A stretch of 64,000 bases of DNA from assembly GCF_003402535.2 (NCBI RefSeq), contig NZ_AP025171.1, positions 2,108,001 to 2,172,000 of the forward strand. The letters are read 5' to 3'. This document shows, piece after piece, positions 8,891-15,983 of the stretch (positions are counted from its first letter, which is position 1; every line of letters begins with the position of its first letter). The stretch is from Cupriavidus sp. P-10 (GTDB taxonomy: Bacteria > Pseudomonadota > Gammaproteobacteria > Burkholderiales > Burkholderiaceae). A model generated the notes under the pieces. That model made no database searches. It saw only the letters and a list, made by a program, of their open reading frames with translations, and was not told where the DNA came from. The position numbers and the translations under genes were made by a program.

Positions 8891-9124
8891 ATGACAAAGA
8901 CCGCGCGATACGTCGCTGAGTTGGCACGGCGGGAAGGCATCCAGTATTTGGCGACCTTCGCCGATGAATGGGCTACAGCCGTGACGGGCCTGCTGGGTGA
9001 CGACGTGGCGCCTGACGCAACGGATAATCTGCTTGTTGCCCTTGCGCGCGCTGGCAAGCTGTCACTCCGTGACATGGTGGCCTTGACCATCGCTCATCAT
9101 AGGGAACTGAAGCAGCACGTTTAG
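8891..9124 (+). CDS. Small hypothetical protein, 77 residues
   Basis: The frame starts at ATG 8891 and ends with TAG. The product is predicted to be mostly helical (YVAELARREGIQYL, then LLVALARAGKLSLRDMVALTIAH) with no cysteine and no membrane segment, and it resembles small DNA-associated or antitoxin-like proteins only in a general way. The family is not recognised. The frame remains open upstream to 8483, but that part has no coding character. It is isolated in the accessory region. Confidence 0.45.
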   Translation: MTKTARYVAELARREGIQYLATFADEWATAVTGLLGDDVAPDATDNLLVALARAGKLSLRDMVALTIAHHRELKQHV

Positions 9125-9463
9125 TCTCGTCCGTCAAGGCTGGCAGGGGTTGCCTACCGTGACGCGTCACTGTCGCTCACCATCAAAGATGGAGAGCCTC
9201 AGGATCCTTCGAGGATGAGGCCGCGAAGTGGGCCATAGACTGCACGAAGTAACTTCCTTTTTTCAGATGCAAAAGCGCTATGGACGTTCGATCTGGTTGT
9301 CGTCGATCTCGACTTGTCTGACTGGGAAGCTGTTCCTATCCGAATTTTTTTGTGACCTGGTACTTCGGCGCGCGGTCATTTAAACAATTTGCTGAAGACA
9401 TTGGGTAGTCCCAGAGTAAGCCTCACACGAGTGAGGGGGCCTTGTGCTGCCCGCTTCCGCCTA
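9125..9463. other. Intergenic stretch with one hairpin
   Basis: There is no gene in these ~340 bp. A short perfect stem (CCTCAC ACGA GTGAGG) lies at 9421-9436, just beyond the stop of the minus-strand gene that ends at 9464, and could help end its transcript, although no T-run follows. The rest shows nothing. Confidence 0.4.
9421..9436. terminator. Small stem-loop downstream of the unknown-gene operon
   Basis: This is a 6-bp perfect stem, CCTCAC/GTGAGG, with a 4-base loop, 28 bp past the stop codon of the last minus-strand gene. Without a U-tract it is only a candidate. Confidence 0.3.
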
Positions 9464-9949
9464 CTAGTAGCGTGGCTTTCGCCGCAACGAGCCTTGGAAT
9501 TCAGGCGCTGGTGCGTCCGCAAAGACACGAAGCATTTGCCTGGCGCGATCAAGCGCCGGCAGCAAATCTTCCCGACCTCGCAAACTTGCCATGTCCCGAG
9601 CTCTTTGCTCATTCTCAGCTCTCTCTTTTGCGAGCGCGGCGGCGCCCTCTGTATTCATGGCGCGGGTTGTTCGGCGAGACCCATGTGCCGGCACGGATGG
9701 AATAAGGCGCCAGGGCAACGTAATCGCCTTCTCGACAGAGGTGGCCAAGACTGAGTCTGCGACCAGACCCGCGGGCAGCCGGCCGGCGTTCGCACGCGTT
9801 GCTGCAATCCAGGTCTCAATCACGTCGTTGCGAACGTCAACGACCGCATACTGAATGTAGTCGACGCGCAAACGCAAGCGTCTTGCGTGTCGGCGCCGGG
9901 CACGTCGACGATTGCGCGCGGACGCCGGGTTCATCGCTGGGGCTTCCAT
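9464..9949 (-). CDS. Hypothetical protein of accessory operon, 161 residues
   Basis: The start at ATG 9949 is supported by a very strong ribosome site (AGGAGGAAGG immediately upstream). The N-terminus is strongly basic (ARNRRRARRRHARRLRLR, residues ~11-28), followed by a compact region (YIQYAVVDVRNDVIETWIAATRANAGRL) and a charged helical segment (AALAKERAENEQRARDM). The pattern suggests a nucleic-acid-binding protein, but the family is not recognised. It is the last gene of a minus-strand series running from about 12438. Confidence 0.5.
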   Translation of the reverse strand: MEAPAMNPASARNRRRARRRHARRLRLRVDYIQYAVVDVRNDVIETWIAATRANAGRLPAGLVADSVLATSVEKAITLPWRLIPSVPAHGSRRTTRAMNTEGAAALAKERAENEQRARDMASLRGREDLLPALDRARQMLRVFADAPAPEFQGSLRRKPRY

Positions 9950-9963
9950 CCTTCCTCCTCATT

Positions 9964-10193
9964 TCAAGACATCCGATGTTTGGCAAGAGGGAGACCGAGA
10001 AGCTCGACAAACTCGTTGTGAGCCGCTCCGCGTCCTCGGTCTCCCACCAACGACCACTTTGAGGCGGACACGTTTTGCCCATCGCGTGTGCAAAGGTCGA
10101 CGAAAAATCCAGACGAAGCGCTCTGTCTCCTTCGCGAACATCGGCGGGCAACGTCACATTGGCCAGCTTGTCATCAGCGCGCTCTCCCGGCAC
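9964..10193 (-). pseudogene. Unknown small gene, probably frameshifted
   Basis: From a GTG at 10193 the frame reads PGERADDKLANVTLPADVREGDRA and on to AHAMGK. There the coding character moves to another frame at an AAAA run (~10075) and continues as SKWSLVGDRGRGAAHNEFVELL to a TGA at 9964, just ahead of the next gene's ribosome site. The unshifted frame stays open to 9837 but overlaps the next gene by over 100 bp and looks less protein-like. This is either a real ~75-residue protein with a frameshift or two unrelated short frames. The function is unknown. Confidence 0.3.
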
Positions 10194-10208
10194 ATCCTTG
10201 TCGGAACA

Positions 10209-10544
10209 TTAAGGCCTCGCCAGAAATGCTGCCATGGCTGACTCGTATTCCTTTGTCACGTCACGCCATGACTGCACTCCATTAAAGGTAGCCCAGCGAT
10301 CCCATGCATAACGCGCATCGTCCGCCAAGTTGGCGGCTTCGCACATCCGGTAGCGCCGGCCACTGGCCGTTCGGAACTCCATGGCGCGCGCATCGAAGGC
10401 CTCAATGGCACTGCTTACCTGCCCCGCCCCAGTCGCCAGGTCGATCCCAACCAGGTGCCGTTCCCCCTTGTCGGTCTCCACGACCGCCCAGCAAGCCAGC
10501 TCGATCTCGGGCTTTACCGCCACGTCAGGTGTTTGCCAAAACAT
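10209..10544 (-). CDS. Hypothetical protein of accessory operon, 111 residues
   Basis: This is a compact soluble protein beginning MFWQTPDVAVKPEIELACW, with a predicted beta-rich N-terminal half (VVETDKGERHLVGIDLATG) and a helical C-terminal half (ANLADDARYAWDRWATF, then SWRDVTKEYESAMAAFL). The residue pattern is well conserved-looking and lacks low complexity, so a real gene is likely. I do not recognise the family. It lies 17 bp downstream of the gene ending at 10562, in the same operon. Confidence 0.55.
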   Translation of the reverse strand: MFWQTPDVAVKPEIELACWAVVETDKGERHLVGIDLATGAGQVSSAIEAFDARAMEFRTASGRRYRMCEAANLADDARYAWDRWATFNGVQSWRDVTKEYESAMAAFLARP

Positions 10545-10561
10545 CAGGTCATCCCCTCATC

Positions 10562-11206
10562 TCAGACCGGCGAGCAAGTCGCCCCAGTGCCAGAAATGGG
10601 CACATCCGAGCGGATTGAGTGCTTCGGCGACGATCGGTCGGGTTGATCCTCGAATGAGTTGTGGGCGAAATTGCTGCGCGTCGGCTCGGGAATCTCCTCC
10701 AGCCTGACGTGGGAAGTCCGAGGCGCCGAAAGGTGAACTGGCACCTGTGGCTGAGCCGGCCGCGGGGGCAACTCTTCCCCAGCTCTGCAGCCGTCTTCCG
10801 TCCGGTCAACTGGGTCCCCCGCGTTCGGCCGGAGATCTGCCTCTCCTTGCCTGTCGACCGGTACGCATTGCGCCTGCAGTCGTGACAAGAGGGGCAGATC
10901 CAACTCCACGCGCCAGGTATAGCTGTCGAGCACGGGACGAACGAAGACGGGAGCTGGCGTGAGCGCCCGAAACCGCTCCTCCATGGCCGACACATGGCCT
11001 CGCACCAGCAGCGAGAACGTATTGGGGTAGGTGTCCGAGCGGGCATCCAATCGCGCCTCCACGTCGGCGTTAGCGGCGATGCGGAGCATTTCCAGGCCGG
11101 TCCTCACCCACGTGGGCTCATCAAGGACAAGTGAGGCCGAAGCCTTCAGCTCTGCCGCGATAGCGAGCACTCTGTCCATTCCATTCATTGCATATCCGTC
11201 CTGCAT
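10562..11206 (-). CDS. Hypothetical protein of accessory operon, ~214 residues
   Basis: The likely start is ATG 11206 (MQDGYAMNGMDRVL), with GAAGG some ten bases upstream; ATG 11188 is an alternative. The N-terminal ~120 residues look folded (LKASASLVLDEPTWVRTGLEM, then VELDLPLLSRLQAQ), while the C-terminal ~90 are Pro/Arg/Ser-rich and probably disordered, or the frame may have drifted. The function is unknown. It follows the 11253-11939 gene closely on the same strand. Confidence 0.45.
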   Translation of the reverse strand: MQDGYAMNGMDRVLAIAAELKASASLVLDEPTWVRTGLEMLRIAANADVEARLDARSDTYPNTFSLLVRGHVSAMEERFRALTPAPVFVRPVLDSYTWRVELDLPLLSRLQAQCVPVDRQGEADLRPNAGDPVDRTEDGCRAGEELPPRPAQPQVPVHLSAPRTSHVRLEEIPEPTRSNFAHNSFEDQPDRSSPKHSIRSDVPISGTGATCSPV

Positions 11207-11252
11207 ATTGTCTGACCTTCTTCCTATGTTGATCGAGCGAAGCCTTGCCCCC

Positions 11253-11939
11253 TCATGATGGCCGGGGGCGGCCGCCCGAAAGTCCTCGTGAAGCCAATTG
11301 CGCCAGAGCGGCAAAGTTGATGGCGAAGGCGTCCAGGCCCTCAATGGCTTGGAAGCCGGCGATCTGGGCGCGCCGCATGGGCGGCACAGGCGCCCTTCCG
11401 CCTGGCTCGGAGGTTTGGCGCGGCGGCTCACCGTTCTCGCCGTGCACCGTAGTGCGCGAATGTTGCAATACCCCCAGCGTTGTGCAGTCGCCAAAAATCT
11501 CGGCGACTTCCACCTGCGGCAATTCGACACCAGCAATCCGGCAATCCAGCAGGTTGCCCTCCGCGTCGAGTGACCGCTGCAGGCAGAGTTCGCCGCGCCC
11601 GCTGGCCACTTCCATGGCGCGCAGTCGATCTGCCAGGGCTTGCAACGCCGCGGCGGTCCACCGCTGCGCCAACGCTCGATAGAGCAATCGGGCCTCATCA
11701 TGGAGCACGAGCAGTTTCGCTGCGGGGTAATTCCTCGGCAGCACACCAATCTGAAACCCATCCGCCGCCCCCTGTAGCAGCAAGCCGCTGCGGTGTACCA
11801 GCCTCTGCTTTAGCAAATTGACGTGCCAATGCTGACGCTGCCGGTCGGATTCATTGCTGGCGCATGCCGGGGCGTCAGCCGGCGCGCCGAATGAGGACAT
11901 CCTAGAAACAACCTTTTCCTTCATGATTTCGGGATCCAT
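11253..11939 (-). CDS. Hypothetical protein of accessory operon, ~228 residues
   Basis: The frame is open from 12032, but the start is probably the ATG at 11939 (MDPEIMKEKVV) or that at 11900 (MSSFGAP). The centre looks like a well-folded soluble domain (LLVLHDEARLLYRALAQRW, then LQALADRLRAMEVASGRGELCL, then VEVAEIFGDCTTLGVLQHS); the tail is Pro/Arg-rich. The family is not recognised. It is the first gene after the XRE regulator at 12103-12438 on the same strand and may be under that regulator. Confidence 0.5.
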   Translation of the reverse strand: MDPEIMKEKVVSRMSSFGAPADAPACASNESDRQRQHWHVNLLKQRLVHRSGLLLQGAADGFQIGVLPRNYPAAKLLVLHDEARLLYRALAQRWTAAALQALADRLRAMEVASGRGELCLQRSLDAEGNLLDCRIAGVELPQVEVAEIFGDCTTLGVLQHSRTTVHGENGEPPRQTSEPGGRAPVPPMRRAQIAGFQAIEGLDAFAINFAALAQLASRGLSGGRPRPS

Positions 11940-12102
11940 GTCTTGACCATTGCCTTCATCGTGGACCGGATACACACGCCCGCGCCGCGCTCCATGTCGC
12001 CAGCGTCTTAACGTGGGAAGGCGCGTTGTCATCGGGGCTGCGTGGCGTCCGATCGGAGGGATGGCAAACCTCAGTCCTCGATCAAATAAAAACTGGCACG
12101 CC

Positions 12103-12438
12103 CTAGCGGCGCGCCCGCCGGCGCGTCAGCACGCGGGACAGTTCGCCGATCGGGAGCGTGGCCAGCTCGGGCTCGAGCGCTTGCAGCCAGGCTTCACACT
12201 CCAGCGCTGTGAGCACGCGCAACAACGTGGAGACGGACGAGCCGGCTCCGCTCTCGAGGTTGCGCAGCGCGCGCAGGCTGATGCCGGCCTGCGTGGCCAG
12301 CACCGACTGCGGCCGATTGCGCGCCAGCCGCAGGCGACGCACCCGTTGCCCCAGGTCTTGCTCCAGCCTGGATTCCGCCTCGTCACGCATGGGGAAATCG
12401 CCGGCCCCGATGTGCGTTACGCGGGACGCGCGGCGCAT
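12103..12438 (-). CDS. XRE-family HTH transcriptional regulator
   Basis: This is a 111-residue protein with a lambda-Cro/C1-type helix-turn-helix at residues ~30-85 (LGQRVRRLRLARNRPQSVLA, AGISLRALRNLESG, SVSTLLRVLTALECEAWL) and a short basic tail. It probably represses its own operon, which continues into the unknown genes down to 9464. It is transcribed divergently from a second XRE gene at 12550, and the 16-bp perfect palindrome at 12460-12475 lies between them just upstream of this start. ATG 12390 (MRDEAES) is an alternative start. Confidence 0.8.
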   Translation of the reverse strand: MRRASRVTHIGAGDFPMRDEAESRLEQDLGQRVRRLRLARNRPQSVLATQAGISLRALRNLESGAGSSVSTLLRVLTALECEAWLQALEPELATLPIGELSRVLTRRRARR

Positions 12439-12459
12439 CTAGCGCTCAGCGGCAATTTT

Positions 12460-12484
12460 AGAACATATATGTTCTTTTAGGAAC
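12460..12484. promoter_or_regulatory. Palindromic operator between the divergent XRE genes
   Basis: Positions 12460-12475 are the perfect 16-bp palindrome AGAACATATATGTTCT. Half-sites GAAC (12461), GTTC (12471) and GAAC (12481) recur at exactly 10-bp steps, so dimers could bind side by side on one face of the helix. The site lies 22 bp upstream of the minus-strand XRE start and 65 bp upstream of the plus-strand one. The AT-rich core may overlap the -10 region of either promoter. Operator function is inferred. Confidence 0.65.
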
Positions 12485-12549
12485 ACCAAACGATATGGAT
12501 CTTAAAGCGCCTCGATAAAAAAATAGCGGTTTCGCAAGGCGTGGCAGAT

Positions 12550-12822
12550 ATGACACTCGAACAGGCGTTCGGCGCAGCCGTGAAGTTGCGCCGGCTCGAA
12601 GCAAAACTGAGTCAGGAGGAACTGGCAGAAAAGGCGGACATGCTGGGGTCCGCGCTGGGTCGCCTGGAACGGGGTGCAGTCTCGACCTCGCTCGAGACGG
12701 TGGGACGCGTCGCGGCGGCACTCAACACCAAGCCCTGGGCACTGTTGTGGTTCGCCGGCCAGATCCAGACCGGCGTGCGGCTGGAGGCGCTCGAGCCGCC
12801 GCCGCACATCGCGGGCGACTGA
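12550..12822 (+). CDS. XRE-family HTH transcriptional regulator, second copy
   Basis: About 90 residues; residues ~5-65 form an XRE helix-turn-helix (FGAAVKLRRLEAKLSQEELA, KADMLGSALGRLERG, SLETVGRVAAALN) and a short C-terminal extension (WALLWFAGQIQTGVRLEALE) follows. The start is ATG 12550 with AAGG about ten bases upstream; the GTG at 12541 is the alternative. It faces the other XRE gene across the palindrome at 12460, an arrangement typical of the control switch of an integrative element. It is not in an operon with anything to its right, where an IS5-type element follows. Confidence 0.78.
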   Translation: MTLEQAFGAAVKLRRLEAKLSQEELAEKADMLGSALGRLERGAVSTSLETVGRVAAALNTKPWALLWFAGQIQTGVRLEALEPPPHIAGD

Positions 12823-13029
12823 CCTACAATGAAGGCACCGGGAGGGTGGCGCGGCGCTCGCCGTTGCCTGCGCAAGCTGCGCGTGCCGTCCCGCGTTCAG
12901 TGGCAGCGCAGCATGTCCATTTCACCCATGTCACGCGTTTGGCCCCTCAGCGGACCCTCGGCCGGCTCCGCCCGCGTCGCGAGGGCCGGCCCGAAGCGGC
13001 GAAACGCGCGCCACCCCCCGGAAAATGCG

Positions 13030-13042
13030 TGGCGCGTCCTAG
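13030..13042 (-). tRNA. 3' acceptor end of tRNA-Arg(UCU) remnant, beyond the IS
   Basis: Read on the minus strand, these bases give CTAGGACGCGCCA. The AGGACGC is the 3' acceptor strand, followed by discriminator G and CCA. They continue the tRNA fragment at 14373-14418 when the IS5-type element and one CTAG copy are removed. This is a remnant, not a working gene. Confidence 0.65.
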
Positions 13043-14372
13043 CAGGCTGCTGAAGTACTCGCCGCGCAAGCGGCGAAGCTTCCCCTGCAAGGCTTCCGGA
13101 TTGTGATTTTTCACAATCCGGAAGCCAAACGTCACTGCATCGACCTTTTCGGTGATTTGGTACCCGATTCCGGCGTCAATACCGCGATTACGGCAACTGC
13201 GGACGGATTTGTCCCAACGAGCGCATGCGCACGAGGTTGTAGGCGGCCATGCTCAGCACAAACATCTGGTCAACCTTCTTCAGGCCGCGCACCATCACCT
13301 GGCGGATGCGTCCCACGGTCTTGGCCCAGCCAAAGCCTTGCTCGATCAGCTTGCGCTTCTGCTGCGAGATCGCATAACCGATGCTGTTGGCGATCTCGTC
13401 CGGAACGGCCGAGCGCCGCCCCGAGGTGTTCTGTGCCACGTGGGGCGTCACCTTCATCTCCAGGCATGCCTGAATGAATTCTTCGGCGTCGTAGCCCTTA
13501 TCCGCGCCCACGGTGACTTCCACATCCAGATCCTCAGCCACCTGCCTGGCATCATTGAGCATGACCTTCGCAGCCTCGCGCTCGGCGTGTCCGTCCGCAT
13601 TGGTCACCATCGCGCTCACCACCAGGCCGTGGCGGTTGTCGCTCAGGGTATGACCCATGTAGCGCAGTTCACTGGCGGTCTTGCCCTTGCGGTAGAGCCT
13701 GGCATCGGGATCGGTCTTGGACTCGTGCGTCTCGTTGCTGCGCTTGCGACCCTTGAAGTTGGCGCCGTCGTTGTCGTCTTCGTCGCCGCCATCCTTGCGC
13801 ACGAAGCTCTTGTGGCCCGCCCACGCTTGAATCAGCGTGCCGTCGACGCTGAAGTGTTCGCCCGACAGCCAGTCCTTCTTCTGCGCGATGGCCAGCACTT
13901 CGTTGAAGAACTCGATTACTGCATCATGCTTGATCAGCCGTTCGCGGTTCTTGGTAAAGACCGTGGGCACCCAAACTGTGTCGTCCATCGACAGCCCGAT
14001 GAACCAGCGAAACAGCAGGTTGTACTGCGCTTGCTCCATGAGCTGGCGTTCGGAGCGAATGCTGTAGAGCACCTGCAGCAGCATGGCCCGCAGCAACTTC
14101 TCCGGCGCGATGCTGGGCCGGCCGCCCTTAATGTCGGCCTCGTACATCTGCGCGAACAACCGGTCCATCTTCACCAGCGCCTGGTTGGCCATGGCGCGGA
14201 TCGAGCGCAGCGGGTGGGACTTCGGCACGAAATCATCCAGCCTCCGCATGGTGAACAGGCTTTCGGTGAAGGTGTCTGCGCCGCGCATGAATGTGAGGTT
14301 GGATGAGACCCTCAAATCAACGCTTCACCCGGCTGTCGCGCTGACTTCCTCTGGAGGTATTTCAGCGGCCTG
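13043..14372 (-). mobile_element. IS5-family insertion sequence
   Basis: The element is 1330 bp with terminal inverted repeats (CAGGCTGCTGAAGTAC at the left; CAGGCCGCTGAAATAC as complement of the right end), flanked by CTAG on both sides (13039-13042 and 14373-14376), as expected for IS5-group target duplication. It carries one transposase gene that looks full length. An inner GC-poor hairpin, AATCCGGAAG...CTTCCGGATT, lies near the left end (13090-13125). The element has inserted inside a tRNA-Arg 3' fragment. Confidence 0.88.
13188..14288 (-). CDS. IS5-family DDE transposase
   Basis: A ~366-residue transposase starting at ATG 14288 (MRGADTFTESLFTMRRL); an upstream TTG at 14315 is less likely. 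Diagnostic parts are the N-terminal DUF772-type segment (KSHPLRSIRAMANQAL, GRPSIAPEKLLRAMLLQVLY), the first catalytic Asp in HFSVDGTLIQAW, the second in VGADKGYDAEEF, and the C-terminal Y-x2-R-x3-E-x6-K-type signature (KRKLIEQGFGWAKTVG). The frame is intact. Confidence 0.9.
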   Translation of the reverse strand: MRGADTFTESLFTMRRLDDFVPKSHPLRSIRAMANQALVKMDRLFAQMYEADIKGGRPSIAPEKLLRAMLLQVLYSIRSERQLMEQAQYNLLFRWFIGLSMDDTVWVPTVFTKNRERLIKHDAVIEFFNEVLAIAQKKDWLSGEHFSVDGTLIQAWAGHKSFVRKDGGDEDDNDGANFKGRKRSNETHESKTDPDARLYRKGKTASELRYMGHTLSDNRHGLVVSAMVTNADGHAEREAAKVMLNDARQVAEDLDVEVTVGADKGYDAEEFIQACLEMKVTPHVAQNTSGRRSAVPDEIANSIGYAISQQKRKLIEQGFGWAKTVGRIRQVMVRGLKKVDQMFVLSMAAYNLVRMRSLGQIRPQLP

Positions 14373-14418
14373 CTAGAGGACTCGAACCTCTGACCGCTCG
14401 CTTAGAAGGCGAGTGCTC
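14373..14418 (-). tRNA. tRNA-Arg(UCU) 3' fragment, probable attachment-site copy
   Basis: On the minus strand the segment gives the end of the D arm (GAGC), a perfect anticodon stem CTCGC/GCGAG with loop CTTCTAA (anticodon TCT), the variable bases, and a perfect T stem AGAGG/CCTCT with loop TTCGAGT. The 5' part of the tRNA is absent. The acceptor 3' strand and CCA are found at 13030-13042 on the other side of the IS5-type insertion. A 3' tRNA portion without its 5' half is the classical mark of a tyrosine-integrase attachment site. Confidence 0.75.
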
Positions 14419-14594
14419 GGGAATTGACGAACCTGCAGGCCCAGACGACGTGGCTGTAACAGGCCCAGACCGATCCCCCCAAGTCGCAGCAGCGAGGATA
14501 AGCCGCGCGCTACTTCGCGACAGTGCTGACTTTGCTCATAGCACCCTCGCACATACACTCGTCTCTAACTTCAAATGGCGGTGGGGACGGTGAC

Positions 14595-15017
14595 GTGTCA
14601 AAAAAAGCACTTGGCCAGAAGACCGATGAAAAGCTTCTAAACCTAGGAGAGGTTGCATTCTGTGTGACTCATATCGGGATAGCGGAAGCACGTACAAACC
14701 TTCCTAGGATCCTGAAGCACGTTGCTGCAGGGGAAGTCTTCCCCCTCCAAGACGCGAAGAGGCCCGCGTCGCCGGCGGCGCTGCTACTTTCGCGAGCAAA
14801 GCTCGCGACTGCGCTTACAAGGCAAAAACCCCAGCGCACGCTGCTCGAGCTAATCGAATCCCTCCCATTGCGCGGTTCACTTGAGGCGATTTCTCGAGTC
14901 GAAATGCCGGATGACTTTACCCCCAACGTTGACCGTGCCAAACAAGGCAGATTCTTCCTGACAGGGCTTATTCCCTTTGCCCGATACCGAGAAGCTTTGA
15001 AAGACGTCAATTCTTGA
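14595..15017 (+). CDS. Phd/YefM-like antitoxin domain protein, orphan
   Basis: From GTG 14595 (after GGGGACGGTGAC) the frame gives ~140 residues. Residues ~33-70 match the Phd/YefM N-terminal fold (IGIAEARTNLPRILKHVAAGEVFPL, then an ALLLSRAKLATAL segment). The rest (TLLELIESLPL, then DFTPNVDRAKQGRFF) resembles the C-terminal toxin-binding extension. No PIN, Doc or RelE toxin frame is found directly downstream or upstream, so it is either an orphan or its toxin has been lost. An in-frame upstream start at 14523 would add a non-conserved leader. Confidence 0.5.
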   Translation: MSKKALGQKTDEKLLNLGEVAFCVTHIGIAEARTNLPRILKHVAAGEVFPLQDAKRPASPAALLLSRAKLATALTRQKPQRTLLELIESLPLRGSLEAISRVEMPDDFTPNVDRAKQGRFFLTGLIPFARYREALKDVNS

Positions 15018-15723
15018 GCGGAATTTGAGCTGCTGGCTGACTCAGCAGCGCCAACTGGACGGCCGTACCACTGCCGCCTGGACGCAAGACCCTCTGCATC
15101 CATGCATATACGCTCACAGTCTCGTTCGAAGTGCGGCCGCGTCCGAAAGCAAAAGTGCGGGACTACTTCAGACATAATCCGTCTATTGTCTAAACGTGCA
15201 CAAATAAACACATTTGAGACAAGAGCTGCTCTACTGTCCCACCAAAGTTGACGTTTGCCGTCCAGTCGAGTCGCACGGCTACTGGAGGGTGGATGGGCAT
15301 AGCAGCGTGTAGTCTGCTGAGTAGACGGTTTGAACTTCCCAAAAGAAGGCGGAAAGGAGTGCCCCTTTGACTCAAGGATGGCCTTCATCACCTACGTCGA
15401 ACCCAAGGACACAAGAGCCCAATTAATCACATGTGTTGATTGCGCGACATCTAGTGCCTTGCCCTGGGACAACAGGCGCAAGAAATATACATAAAAAACA
15501 AAGACTTAGCTCACAGAAAAAACGTCATCTCATGCCTTGTCGAAAAAAAATTACGACATGCTTTGGTTCTTTGGCCAACTCAGCACGAGGCGTATGAATC
15601 ATTTTTTTGGTGAAAAACGCGACATCCAGTGGCTTGTCGCGCGACATCTTCTGCCTATGTTTCTCATTAACGGGAAGCCCGCCGCAAAGTGGCCTTTGAG
15701 CGGCTCAGGCGGCCGACAACAAC
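15018..15723. other. AT-rich stretch without gene, with CGACA/TGTCG repeats
   Basis: Roughly 700 bp contain no convincing coding sequence (a short plus frame from 15537 has no ribosome site). The stretch is AT-rich compared with its surroundings (15480-15620). It carries direct repeats of CGCGACATC...CTTG and several inverted CGACA/TGTCG pairs, described separately. Confidence 0.5.
15443..15659. repeat. Cluster of CGCGACATC direct repeats and TGTCG/CGACA inverted pairs
   Basis: CGCGACATCTAGTGCCTTG at 15443-15461 recurs at 15618-15636 with two changes, and a third, partial copy starts at 15640. TGTCG at 15538 faces CGACA at 15554 across an A-rich spacer. GCGACA at 15619 faces TGTCGC at 15635, and 15635-15646 is the perfect palindrome TGTCGCGCGACA. 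Multiple oriented repeats in AT-rich DNA are typical of transposase-binding ends of Tn7/Tn5053-like elements or of a regulator array. Which one applies here is open. Confidence 0.5.
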
Positions 15724-15885
15724 TCAGGTGCCGGAGAACGTGGGCGGGCGCTTCTCGCTGAACGCATGAACGCCTTCCTGGTAGTCCTGGCTCCAGCCTA
15801 GCTCCCGGATAGAGGTAGCCTCCATCGACAACTGCTGTTCAAATGAATGCACCGCGGCGGCAAGCATCATGGATTGACCCTCATA
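15724..15885 (-). pseudogene. Enoyl-CoA hydratase, C-terminal fragment
   Basis: The minus strand ends at TGA 15724-15726 and encodes about 50 residues of a crotonase C-terminus: YEGQSMMLAAAVHSFEQQLS, then REL-GWSQDYQEGVHAFSEKRPPTFSG, where the QEG-x-FxEKR-P-xFxG tail is diagnostic. Upstream of ~15885 similarity stops. The rest of the gene (some 200 residues) is gone. It lies downstream of an intact paralogue on the same strand, so it is probably the last gene of the former operon. Confidence 0.75.
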
Positions 15886-15983
15886 CATGGAGTGGTGCCG
15901 GTTGCGCCCTGGCCGCCACCAGCCGCGCGGGCGTTGAGCGCCGTGCCGGCACCATCGGCACCCCCGCTCCTTCAGGAGATACG

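Noticed and set aside
10562..11761. 399-codon minus-strand version of the gene at 10562-11206
   Set aside because: Its first half is an out-of-frame reading of the upstream gene; the protein-like part begins at MQDGYAMNGMDRV.
15537..15761. 74-codon plus frame MSKKNYDMLWFFGQLSTRRM
   Set aside because: It overlaps the repeat cluster and the hydratase fragment, has no ribosome site and loses amino acid plausibility after residue 40.
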